From NCBI GenBank assembly GCA_903834675.1, contig CAILKC010000850.1:1-10917 (forward strand): 10,917 nt of DNA, read 5' to 3'. Made by a program: the position numbers and the translations under genes. The stretch's first letter is position 1. Each line of letters starts with the position of its first letter. The notes under the pieces were generated by a model. The model saw only the letters and a list, made by a program, of their open reading frames with translations. It was not told where the DNA came from and made no database searches. This document shows, piece by piece, positions 1-6,818 of the stretch. The DNA is from an uncultured Victivallales bacterium. GTDB taxonomy: Bacteria > Verrucomicrobiota > Lentisphaeria > Oligosphaerales > JAFGRS01.

Positions 1-253
1 CCGCGAGCCGCGGCCGGTCCATTTGGAGAGGCGCCCGGCCTCGGGCGCGGCGGTGGAGCCCACCGCATCTCCAGCGGCACTGGAGCGCCGGGGCCTCCCG
101 GGCACTGGCCGCGAGCCGCGGCCGGTCCATTTGGAGAGGCGCCCGGCCCTGGGACCGCCGACCGTCGGGTCGGCAGTGGCCGCGAGCCGCGGCCGGTCCA
201 TTTGGAGAGGCGCCCGGCCTCGGGCGCGGCGGTGGAGCCCACCGCATCTCCAG
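1..253. repeat. Three-copy GC-rich interspersed repeat array, cut by the window edge
   Basis: A 40-bp unit occurs at 1-40, 109-148 and 180-219 with no differences among the copies. Copies 1 and 3 stay identical for 74 bp (1-74 and 180-253). Copy 2 diverges after 148. Copies 2 and 3 are each preceded by GGCA(C/G)TGG. The start-to-start distances are 108 and 71 bp, so the array is not regular. Each unit can fold: CCGCG-AGC-CGCGG at 1-13, then GGCCGG (12-17) against CCGGCC (35-40), with TCC-ATTT-GGA inside. The longer copies add GCGGTGG-AGC-CCACCGC (50-66). The spacer after copy 2 holds its own perfect 7-bp hairpin (157-174, loop GTCG). The array lies just 3' of the minus-strand UroD-like gene, so it may also act as that operon's terminator or 3' stabiliser. 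It resembles REP-type intergenic elements. No protein is supported here. Copy 1 begins at base 1, so the array probably continues to the left. Confidence 0.9.
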
Positions 254-272
254 GGCCGCGTCGACCGGCGTC

Positions 273-1421
273 TCAACCCGCGAAGCGGTGCCGGAGGCGG
301 CTGAACTCGTCGAGCATGGCCATGAAGTTCTCGTACTTGGTCCCGTAGGCGACCGAGTGGCTTGGGCCGAGGATGAAGCCGCCACCCGGGGCCGCGGCTT
401 CCATGGCCCGCCGCACCGCGGCGCGAACGGATTGCGGGGTTCCCAGGACCAGTTCCTCTACCGGCATCCCGCCCCACAGCACCAGCCGGTCGCCGAAGCG
501 CTGTTTCAGGTCTCCCACCCACATTTCGGGGATATTCTGGATGGACTGGTAGCACTGCACCCCGGCGTCGATGAACTCCTCCATCAGCTCGAGGGTGTTG
601 CCGCAACTGTGCATCAGCACCTGCAGTCCACGGGCGCGCAGGCTGGCGACGCGGGAGCGGACCTCGTCGCGGAAGAGGTCGCGCCACATCGCGGGAGAGA
701 TCAGGGTGGCGCGGGTGCTGCTCATATCGCTCTCGATGAAGGCGCCGCCGAGTCCGGGCCGTAAGTAGTAGCCGTCCATGGCGTTCTGGTACACCACCTG
801 CCGGTGCATGGCCGCCCGTACCGCCTCCGGGTTGAGGGCGCACTCGATCAGACCGCGCTCCATGCCGCCCAGCATCAGCGTCAGGCCGAAACCCGCCGTC
901 ACGCCGGCGACGTAGCGGTCCGCCGCGAGCCCGGATACCATGACATCGTAGACCTCGAAGATGCTCGGGTCGGGCGGGGTCACGGCCAGCGGCGCCAGGA
1001 ACTCCTCGGGGGTCCAGACCCGGTCCTGGATCGTCGGGTTCTTGACGCAGACGAACTCGTTGGAGACCGCCGAGATCTGGTAGACGCGGCCGGAGGCGTC
1101 TTCCCAGCAGTCGTCGGCGATCTTCTTCACCGGCTCAGGCTGATGCCCCTTGGGTGGCACGAGACACGCTTCCTTGAAGGTGATGATATCGCAGAGGTCG
1201 ATCTTCCGGTAGAAGTCGACGACGTCCGCCTTCATGCTCTCGACCACCTCGTCACGGCGGCCCTCCCAGTAGGCCAGGTTGGTAGCGATATTGTTGCGCA
1301 CGTAGGTAGGCCGGCCGATGACTCTGGAGATGATGTCGTGATCGACCAGGTAGAACCCCAGGGGGACGGCATCCACGGGGCGCCGGTCAATGCAAGCTTG
1401 CACGCGTTCTTTCGAATTCAT
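273..1421 (-). CDS. Uroporphyrinogen decarboxylase-family (UroD/MtaA-like, COG0407) protein, probable corrinoid-linked methyltransferase
   Basis: This 382-residue protein has the UroD TIM-barrel pattern without the HemE signature (no RQAGR-type N-terminal motif), so heme synthesis is unlikely. Family members such as MtaA, MtbA and CmuA move methyl groups between a corrinoid protein and a thiol acceptor such as coenzyme M, using zinc held by an H-x-C pair and a later Cys. Visible here are ERVQACIDRRPVDAVP (residues 5-20), ESDMSST (230-236), HSCG (271-274) with H271 and C273 as likely metal ligands, WGGMP (316-320) and GGFILGPSHSV (347-357). Where MtaA has its third ligand, a Cys, this protein has PSH, so H355 may replace it (inference). 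The ATG at 1421 has AAGGAGG at 1426-1432, 4 nt upstream. The start lies 17 nt after the MttB-like stop, so the two are very likely cotranscribed. The product is predicted to be cytoplasmic. The acceptor is unknown; family certain, exact reaction not. Confidence 0.93.
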   Translation of the reverse strand: MNSKERVQACIDRRPVDAVPLGFYLVDHDIISRVIGRPTYVRNNIATNLAYWEGRRDEVVESMKADVVDFYRKIDLCDIITFKEACLVPPKGHQPEPVKKIADDCWEDASGRVYQISAVSNEFVCVKNPTIQDRVWTPEEFLAPLAVTPPDPSIFEVYDVMVSGLAADRYVAGVTAGFGLTLMLGGMERGLIECALNPEAVRAAMHRQVVYQNAMDGYYLRPGLGGAFIESDMSSTRATLISPAMWRDLFRDEVRSRVASLRARGLQVLMHSCGNTLELMEEFIDAGVQCYQSIQNIPEMWVGDLKQRFGDRLVLWGGMPVEELVLGTPQSVRAAVRRAMEAAAPGGGFILGPSHSVAYGTKYENFMAMLDEFSRLRHRFAG

Positions 1422-1438
1422 CGGTCCTCCTTGCCGCT

Positions 1439-2929
1439 TCAGAGCAGGCCCTGTTGGCGTAGCCGGGCTTCGGCTTCGCGCACGATGTCATCAACCTCGC
1501 GCTCCTGGTCCGGCGACAGGGGCGGCGCCGTCTCTTTGGCGAGCAGTTCGCGGACCCTGGCCTCGGCCTGCCGCAGCCAGCCGCGCGAGTTGTCGAGCCG
1601 GGCCTGGCTGCCCCAGGGCTCCACGGTAAAGAACGGCGACAGGTTGAGAAACTCGCGGAAGTGGGCCACGGTGTCCTCTTCGTGCAGGTAGTGTCCGCCG
1701 CTACCGACGCGCTCGATCAGGTCCAGGTTCACGGTTTCGTCGGTGACCTCGAAGCCGCTCACGGCGCGGCGCACGTAGCGGGCGATTTCATTATCCATAA
1801 CCAGTTGCAGGGGCGAGAAGGTGACCGCGTTCTCGAGGTGCCCTACGGTGCCGAAGCCAACCGCGCCGCAGAGCACCGGCAGCAGCATGGAGGTGGCCTT
1901 TTCGACGCCGCAGCGCACATCGGGGACACAGGAATCGGTCTTGCCGCCATGCACGCCGCTGGGGCAGCCGTAGTACTCGCTGATCATCTGAATGCGCGCC
2001 CCCAGCAGCGCGCCGCGTTCGGCGCCGGCGTACTTGAAGATGCCGGTGCTCATGTCGGAGAACGAGGGGGTGACATCGAGGGTGACCACGGCCTGGGGGT
2101 CGATGGCATAGGCCAGGACGAGACCGCCGAGGGTCTCGGCCAGGCCCAGGGCCAGGGCGCCAGCCGGGTGCATGGGCGCCGTGGCGCCGGCGTTGGGCAT
2201 GGTATCCAGCGACTGCGGCAAGCCGCGCTTGACGTACTCGATCATGACGGCGCACATGGCGTGGTCAATGGTGAGCGGTGTCCTGGCCTCGGCGTAGCCG
2301 ATCAGGATGGGCCGCCGCCGCAGTTCCTCGCGGCTGCCGCGGATGACCTCGCCGATGCGGCAGATGAACTCGATGTCGAAAAGCGTCAGGGCCTCAATGC
2401 CACCGAGCTTATCCGTGTGCTTGACCAGCTCGGCCGCCATGCGGACTTGGCGGATGGGCAACGGCACGTCCTGCGCCGCCACCGGCAGACCCGTGTAGGT
2501 CACCTGATCGAGCTGATGGGCCAGCTTCAGCGCCTCGCGGGTGTCCTGCAGCGTCGCCGGGCGGCGGCTACCGTGCAGATCATGGATGAACATGCAGTAG
2601 CCACCGGCGCTGACGCTGAAATCGGGATGGACCTGGAACGGCTCCCGGCGAAAGCGTACGTGCGAGTAGCGCACCGCCATGCGTTCCGGCGTCTGGCGGG
2701 TGGCGAAGTCCTGCCGCAGGTGGTCCACGCTCGCTTGGACGACGGCCTCGGGGAAGCGTACCTGCCGACGGTCGCCGTCAACCTGGCAACCGGCGGCGCG
2801 CAGGGCCTCCAGGGCCTCATCGTGGTCGATGCGCATGCCGACCCGCGCCAGCAGACGCAGCGCCTTGCGGTGCAGTGTCTCCATCTCCTCCGGGGCCAGG
2901 AAACGCAGCGGTTCACGGGCGGTTTTCAC
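1439..2929 (-). CDS. Trimethylamine methyltransferase (MttB/COG5598) superfamily protein, non-pyrrolysine type
   Basis: The 496-residue length fits the family (about 470-500). Family-like segments are LRFLAPEEMETLHRKALRLL (8-27), SAGGYCMFIHDL (107-118), HTDKLGG (171-177), GYAEARTPLT (211-220), GGKTDSCVPDVRCGVEKA (328-345), GSGGHYLHEEDTVAHFR (409-425) and a charged tail ending DIVREAEARLRQQ. Archaeal MttB demethylates trimethylamine with an in-frame UAG (pyrrolysine). Here the frame is read through to a TGA stop with no internal TAG, so pyrrolysine is absent. Characterised homologues without it (MtgB type) demethylate quaternary amines such as glycine betaine, passing the methyl group to a corrinoid protein. 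The substrate here is unknown. The start is GTG at 2929: AGGTGAG (2935-2941) lies 5 nt upstream, and the next ATG (2884) would remove the conserved LRFLAPEE segment. A stronger AGGAGG (2943-2948) lies 13 nt away. First gene of an operon with the downstream UroD-like gene. Confidence 0.93.
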   Translation of the reverse strand: MKTAREPLRFLAPEEMETLHRKALRLLARVGMRIDHDEALEALRAAGCQVDGDRRQVRFPEAVVQASVDHLRQDFATRQTPERMAVRYSHVRFRREPFQVHPDFSVSAGGYCMFIHDLHGSRRPATLQDTREALKLAHQLDQVTYTGLPVAAQDVPLPIRQVRMAAELVKHTDKLGGIEALTLFDIEFICRIGEVIRGSREELRRRPILIGYAEARTPLTIDHAMCAVMIEYVKRGLPQSLDTMPNAGATAPMHPAGALALGLAETLGGLVLAYAIDPQAVVTLDVTPSFSDMSTGIFKYAGAERGALLGARIQMISEYYGCPSGVHGGKTDSCVPDVRCGVEKATSMLLPVLCGAVGFGTVGHLENAVTFSPLQLVMDNEIARYVRRAVSGFEVTDETVNLDLIERVGSGGHYLHEEDTVAHFREFLNLSPFFTVEPWGSQARLDNSRGWLRQAEARVRELLAKETAPPLSPDQEREVDDIVREAEARLRQQGLL

Positions 2930-3043
2930 GAGGTCTCACCTGCCTCCTTCCAGGGGCTTCTACGGCGTCGGCCTGCCGAGAGCGAATGCAGGGGATACAG
3001 TACACCATCCCGCCATTAGCGTAGGCGGAAGCAGGAGGCACGT
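2930..3043. promoter_or_regulatory. Divergent intergenic region with mirrored ribosome-binding sites
   Basis: These 114 bp separate the minus-strand MttB-like gene from the plus-strand isomerase gene and must hold the promoters of both unless transcripts enter from outside. The Shine-Dalgarno areas of the two genes form a perfect 8-bp inverted repeat: TGCCTCCT at 2941-2948 and AGGAGGCA at 3033-3040. A smaller pair, CCTGC (2972-2976) and GCAGG (2988-2992), could be an operator half-site pair or a weak hairpin. A TACAGT (2996-3001) resembles a -10 box on the plus strand but has no good -35. No cobalamin-riboswitch features are recognisable. Promoter positions are not established. Confidence 0.45.
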
Positions 3044-3964
3044 ATGAAGCCGGTATTGTTTTCGGTGAGCTATGCGGGACTGTGGGGACAGGCGACGCTT
3101 TCGCTGGAGGATTTCGTGATCCAGGCCAAAGCGTTGGGCTACGTCGGCGTGGAATTGATGGGGAAACGGCCGCATCTGTCGCCGCTGGACTGGTCCGCCA
3201 GTCGCGCCGCGGCGCTGCGTCGGCAGTGCGAGGCCGCGGGCGTCGAGGTGGCCTGCGTCGCCGGCTACACCAACTTCACCGGCGGCCTGGAAGCGGCCGA
3301 AGTGCCGCTGGTGGAGATGCAGGTGCAGTACATCGAGTCGCTGGCGCGGCTGGCGCAGGCGTTGGGCTGCTCGCTGGTGCGCGTCTTCACCTCCTACGAA
3401 CGGGCCGACACGCCGCTGGCGGCGCAATGGCGTCTGACCGTGGAGGCCCTGCAACAGTGCTGCGACCGGGCCCTGGACTGCGGCGTGACCATCGGCATCC
3501 AGAATCACCACGACCTGGCGGTCCACAGTCAGGCGCTTCGCGAACTCTTGCTCGACATTGACCGGCCCAACTGCAAGCTGATGCTCGACCCCTGGTCGCC
3601 CTGCCTGCGCGGGGAAGAGCTGTTCAACACCGCCCGTGACCTGGCGCCGCACGTGGTGTATACGACTCTGGCCGACTACGTGCGCCTGCCGCGCTTCCAC
3701 TACCACCCGGGGTTGATCAACTACAGCGCCACGCCGCCGGACCTGGTGCGAGCCGTGCCCATGGGTGAGGGCGACCTCGACAGCCTCACCTTCCTGCGCG
3801 GGCTCAAGGCGGGCGGTTACGAGGGCCCCGTGGCCTATGAGATGTGCTCACCCCTGCGCGGCGGTGGCAGCCGCGCCAACCTGGACCGCTGCGCGCGGCA
3901 GTTCCTGAGCTGGTTCGAGCGCCACACGCTCGGCGGCGCTGCCCGCCCGCCACCGCTGGAGTGA
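3044..3964 (+). CDS. Sugar phosphate isomerase/epimerase-like protein (xylose isomerase-like TIM barrel)
   Basis: This 306-residue protein matches the AP endonuclease 2/xylose isomerase-like TIM barrel (PF01261 type, COG1082), whose members isomerise or epimerise sugars and related polyols with a bound divalent metal. Barrel landmarks are GYVGVELMG with E37, [11 protein letters not shown] (148-158), KLMLDPW with D182, MGEGDLD (240-246) and VAYEM with E266. E37, D182 and E266 are plausible metal or catalytic residues. The position often occupied by Glu in (I/E)ENH is Gln here (Q153 in QNHHD). There is no signal peptide, so it should be cytoplasmic. AGGAGG (3033-3038) lies 5 nt before the ATG. 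It is divergent from the MttB-like gene and 97 bp ahead of the pilin-like gene. The Pro-rich tail (RPPPLE) is outside the barrel. The family is clear; the sugar substrate is not. Inosose isomerase, dehydratase or epimerase activities are all possible. Confidence 0.92.
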   Translation: MKPVLFSVSYAGLWGQATLSLEDFVIQAKALGYVGVELMGKRPHLSPLDWSASRAAALRRQCEAAGVEVACVAGYTNFTGGLEAAEVPLVEMQVQYIESLARLAQALGCSLVRVFTSYERADTPLAAQWRLTVEALQQCCDRALDCGVTIGIQNHHDLAVHSQALRELLLDIDRPNCKLMLDPWSPCLRGEELFNTARDLAPHVVYTTLADYVRLPRFHYHPGLINYSATPPDLVRAVPMGEGDLDSLTFLRGLKAGGYEGPVAYEMCSPLRGGGSRANLDRCARQFLSWFERHTLGGAARPPPLE

Positions 3965-4061
3965 CAGACAGCCCAGGCCACCACGCGGAGGACGGGTTCT
4001 GGCGCGTCCGCGGGGGCTCTGGACTGCAACCGGTGTTGGGGGCGAGAAACGAGGGACGTCC

Positions 4062-4766
4062 ATGAAGAAGCGGCCTTTCACCCTCATCGAGCTTCTGATC
4101 GTGATCGCCATCATCGCCATCCTGGCGGCCCTGCTTCTGCCGGCGCTGTCACGGGCTCGGGAACAGGCCAGGAAATCCACCTGCGCGAGCAATCTGAAGC
4201 AGGTCGGCCTGGGGATCATGCTCTATGCGGAGGACTATGCCGAGAGGCTGCCGCCGTTCAGTTACGGGACGGGTTACCTGGGTTGCCTTGGCTACGGCGG
4301 CGCCGACGGCTGCCGCTGGGGCGACATGGTGTTCTCCTATCTGCAGGACACCAACGTCTTCGACTGTCCGAGCCGCAGCCAGAAGATGTGTCGGCTCGCC
4401 GGTGGCACGTACTTCGACATCAGCAGCTTCTCGTATGGTTACTCCTCGCCTTCGAGCGGCGCCACTGGCTTCGGCGTGGCGGGCCGGGCGCTGGCGGAAG
4501 TCCAGAGCCCGACGGACACGATCGTCCTGGCTGAAGATGGACGGCAGGACACCGGCGGCGACAGCGAGTCCATTGCCCGGGTGATTCCGACGGCTACCGA
4601 CACCGTCGAGACGCTTGCCGGGCGGGTCAATGGCATGCGGCACACCGGCACGGACCCGCTCAATTTCCTGGCGCATGCCCTCAATGCCCAGTATGCCGAC
4701 GGGCACGTCCAGTTCGTCGGGGTGATCCAGACCTACCTGGCGCAGTGGACGATCGCCGCCGACTGA
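4062..4766 (+). CDS. Prepilin-type N-terminal cleavage/methylation protein, DUF1559-like pseudopilin
   Basis: The 234-residue product starts [14 protein letters not shown], a class III signal peptide. Prepilin peptidase would cut after residue 5, leaving Phe at +1 and the conserved Glu at +5 (E10). A hydrophobic helix runs to about residue 29 (LLLPALS), followed by the amphipathic [19 protein letters not shown] and [11 protein letters not shown] segments typical of planctomycete/lentisphaeral pseudopilins. The C-terminal RH (193-194) and ADGHVQFV (212-219) match the H...DGH(V) ending of the DUF1559 group. Seven cysteines after residue 40 may form disulfides outside the membrane. The residue before the cleavage site is Pro, where Gly is usual. 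Such proteins are numerous in these phyla and their individual roles are mostly unknown. GAGGG lies 6 nt before the ATG at 4062. Its stop is 11 bp from the convergent propeller gene, and no terminator hairpin is visible between them. Confidence 0.92.
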   Translation: MKKRPFTLIELLIVIAIIAILAALLLPALSRAREQARKSTCASNLKQVGLGIMLYAEDYAERLPPFSYGTGYLGCLGYGGADGCRWGDMVFSYLQDTNVFDCPSRSQKMCRLAGGTYFDISSFSYGYSSPSSGATGFGVAGRALAEVQSPTDTIVLAEDGRQDTGGDSESIARVIPTATDTVETLAGRVNGMRHTGTDPLNFLAHALNAQYADGHVQFVGVIQTYLAQWTIAAD

Positions 4767-4777
4767 GCCGCCATCGT

Positions 4778-6700
4778 CTACTTCGTCACGTCCCAACTGT
4801 ACACATGTGAGCCGCTGCCGAAGTAGATGCGGCCGTCCTGGTAGTCCCCGCCTGGGCTGATCGGCACCGGAGACTGGGCTCGCAGCGTGATGGCGAAGGT
4901 CTCAGGGTTGAGCGTCGCGATGCCCTTTTGCAGCAGCAGATAGATCGTGCCGTCCGGCGCCGTGATGAAGGTACGGGTCTGCTGGTGCCCGTTGGTGCGT
5001 CCAAACTCTGGCTCGATGTCCTTCTCCAGCAGAAGGGTGCGGGTCTTGGGATCGAACACAAAGAAGCGCTGGTGGTCAACGAAGCCAAAGACCAGGCCGT
5101 TGGGGCCCATACACATGTCGGTGTAGTTCTTGGCCCCGGTCAGCAGCGCCTGGTGCCACTCGACCTGCTTGCTCGCCAGATCCATGATGAACAGCTCGGC
5201 CAGCTTGGCCTTGGTGGCTCCGCCGGTGCCGGGGGCAATGGTGGTGCCGACCAGCAGCTTGCCCGCGGGTAGCGCCACCAGGCTCATCGGCGCCTGGTCG
5301 GGGATCAACTGGGTGTGTTTGACGACCTGCGCCTGTTTGGTTTGCCGGTCCCAGAAGAGCAAGCCGCCGCCGGTGAGGCCGTAGCCAGGGGTGCCCGCCA
5401 GGACCAGCGTCTTGCCGTCCGGATGAGCCAGCAAGTCATGGGGCCGGTTGATGTCCGGCTCCGAGTCCGCCAGCCACAACGGATTGCCGGGCTTACCTTT
5501 CACGGTATCCACCCAGGGCTGGCTCGGGTCCCACTCCAGCAGAAAGCCGTAGCCATAGCCGCCGGTGTACCAACGGTCCCCCTGGCGCACGACGGTATTG
5601 AACTGCAGGAAGGCGGGCGCCCGGAACCAGTCATCGGTCTTGGGGCGGTACGAGAAGAAGCGCATCGGGAAGGCGCTGCCGCCGCAGATGCTGCCGTCGG
5701 GTGCCGCGCACAGGCTCATGATGTGGGCCCCCTCGCTGGCATAGGTGAAGGTGAGGCGCTTGCTCTCCTTGGTCGTGGGGTCTTCGACCACCATCACCTG
5801 CTCGACCGTGTCCAACTCCTTCAGCAGCTTGCCATCCGGGAACTGCCGGTGGAAGAGGTTCTGGCTGGCGCTGATGATCGGCTTAGCCTGCGGCTTGGGC
5901 GGCGTGGCGAGCTTGGTCGCCTGGCCCTTGTACAGCTCGTACCAGGGCTCCTCCTGGCCCGGCGAACCCTGCGCATAGACCTTGCCGTCCAGCGCGCGCA
6001 CGACCGAGCCGGTGCCGTGCTTGCGCTCGGACTCAGGCAACAGCGGGGTGGCCGTCGCCGTAACCGGGTCGAAGGCGATGATCTGGCTGGCGGTGTTGCC
6101 GACGCCGAAGTAAACGACCCCGGTATCGTCCGCCGCCACCGAGCGCTGGTACTGCGGCCAGTCCTGTTTGTAGACGTGGCCGTAGTCCTTGAACTCGCCG
6201 GTCTTCGGGTTGTAGGAGGCCACCCCACTCTGCGGGTAGCTCACCGACCAGATGACGCCATGGTCGTCCTCGGTCATGCCCATCGCCATCTGCGGGACCG
6301 TCTCCTGGAAGAAGGTAAACTTACGCTGGGCGGGGTCGAACTCGTAGAAGTGGTTGCCGAAATGGGTGTAGAACCGGTTCGCGGACGACAGGATTGAGGC
6401 GAAGGGCGAATCCCCGCCCGTGGGAGCCGGGATCGGGAACTCCTCGGTCTTCCCGGTCTCGGCGTCAATCAGAAGCAGCTCGTAGCAGCCCCGGTGATCC
6501 ATCAGCCACACCAGTGCCACGTTCCTGCCAGCGCCGTCCTTGGTGGCTACGATGCCACGATGGTTGGACAGCGGCGTCGCGACCCCGTGGTCGACAAAGC
6601 CCTTGCCCAGATCCTTGCTTGCGGCAGAAACAACCGATTCAGACATGACCATGGCCCCCAGCAGTGAGAGAACGGTAAGAGGGACGCAGACTGACCTCAT
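4778..6700 (-). CDS. Secreted beta-propeller protein of unknown function
   Basis: The product has 640 residues from the ATG at 6700. Residues 1-26 form a Sec signal peptide (MRSVCVPLTVLSLLGAMVM..., probable cleavage VSA|A). The mature part is a chain of propeller-like blades marked by repeated aromatic-D/N-P-x-T-style turns: DAETGK (79-84), FDPAQRKF (121-128), YNPKTGEF (163-170), FDPVTATA (210-217), YRPKTDDW (351-358), WDPSQPW (390-396), WDRQTKQ (450-456), FDPKTRT (549-555), LNPETFA (597-603) and WDVTK (636-640). This resembles NHL/SMP-30/streptogramin-lyase or PQQ-like propellers, and the length allows two propellers. The start at 6700 is chosen over a possible upstream in-frame one at 6745 because GGAGG (6708-6712) lies 7 nt before it and the signal peptide begins there. 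It lies 118 bp downstream of the membrane-protein gene on the same strand, suggesting joint transcription. It could bind ligands, act enzymatically or scaffold at the surface. The stop is TAG. Confidence 0.9.
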   Translation of the reverse strand: MRSVCVPLTVLSLLGAMVMSESVVSAASKDLGKGFVDHGVATPLSNHRGIVATKDGAGRNVALVWLMDHRGCYELLLIDAETGKTEEFPIPAPTGGDSPFASILSSANRFYTHFGNHFYEFDPAQRKFTFFQETVPQMAMGMTEDDHGVIWSVSYPQSGVASYNPKTGEFKDYGHVYKQDWPQYQRSVAADDTGVVYFGVGNTASQIIAFDPVTATATPLLPESERKHGTGSVVRALDGKVYAQGSPGQEEPWYELYKGQATKLATPPKPQAKPIISASQNLFHRQFPDGKLLKELDTVEQVMVVEDPTTKESKRLTFTYASEGAHIMSLCAAPDGSICGGSAFPMRFFSYRPKTDDWFRAPAFLQFNTVVRQGDRWYTGGYGYGFLLEWDPSQPWVDTVKGKPGNPLWLADSEPDINRPHDLLAHPDGKTLVLAGTPGYGLTGGGLLFWDRQTKQAQVVKHTQLIPDQAPMSLVALPAGKLLVGTTIAPGTGGATKAKLAELFIMDLASKQVEWHQALLTGAKNYTDMCMGPNGLVFGFVDHQRFFVFDPKTRTLLLEKDIEPEFGRTNGHQQTRTFITAPDGTIYLLLQKGIATLNPETFAITLRAQSPVPISPGGDYQDGRIYFGSGSHVYSWDVTK

Positions 6701-6707
6701 GGAGTGA

Positions 6708-6712
6708 CCTCC
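6708..6712 (-). promoter_or_regulatory. Ribosome-binding site deciding the propeller start
   Basis: GGAGG on the minus strand lies 7 nt from the ATG at 6700. It supports that start, and with it the signal peptide, against the 15-codon-longer reading from 6745. Confidence 0.75.
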
Positions 6713-6818
6713 GTAAACCCGCCTGCAGCGCTGGGAACCGCCCATTCCGCCCCCGGTGGCAAAGCCCGCAGGGATCCTTGCTCCTGGTCTGGCGCTGCCC
6801 AGAGCTCGGTTTCAAGTG

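Noticed and set aside
1..253. CRISPR array
   Set aside because: Spacing is irregular, two copies share sequence beyond the repeat, only three copies are seen and no cas gene is present.
273..1421. HemE uroporphyrinogen decarboxylase
   Set aside because: The HemE N-terminal RQAGR signature is missing and an H-S-C metal motif is present.
804..1691. Plus-strand open frame over the first UroD-like gene
   Set aside because: Crosses two real genes in antisense and has no recognisable protein features.
1439..2929. Pyrrolysine-containing MttB
   Set aside because: No in-frame TAG is present and the frame is full length, ending in TGA.
1661..3019. Long plus-strand open frame (452 codons) opposite the MttB-like gene
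   Set aside because: It is antisense to a clear family protein, its translation resembles no known fold, and long antisense frames are common in GC-rich genes.
2930..3043. Cobalamin riboswitch ahead of the MttB-like operon
   Set aside because: The region is too short and no B12-box-like sequence was seen.
5315..6397. Plus-strand open frame (360 codons) opposite the propeller gene
   Set aside because: Low-complexity Arg/Gly/Val-rich translation, antisense to a protein with a signal peptide and regular blade motifs.
6701..6745. N-terminal extension of the propeller protein to 6745
   Set aside because: It would place 15 residues before the signal peptide, and a good GGAGG serves the ATG at 6700.
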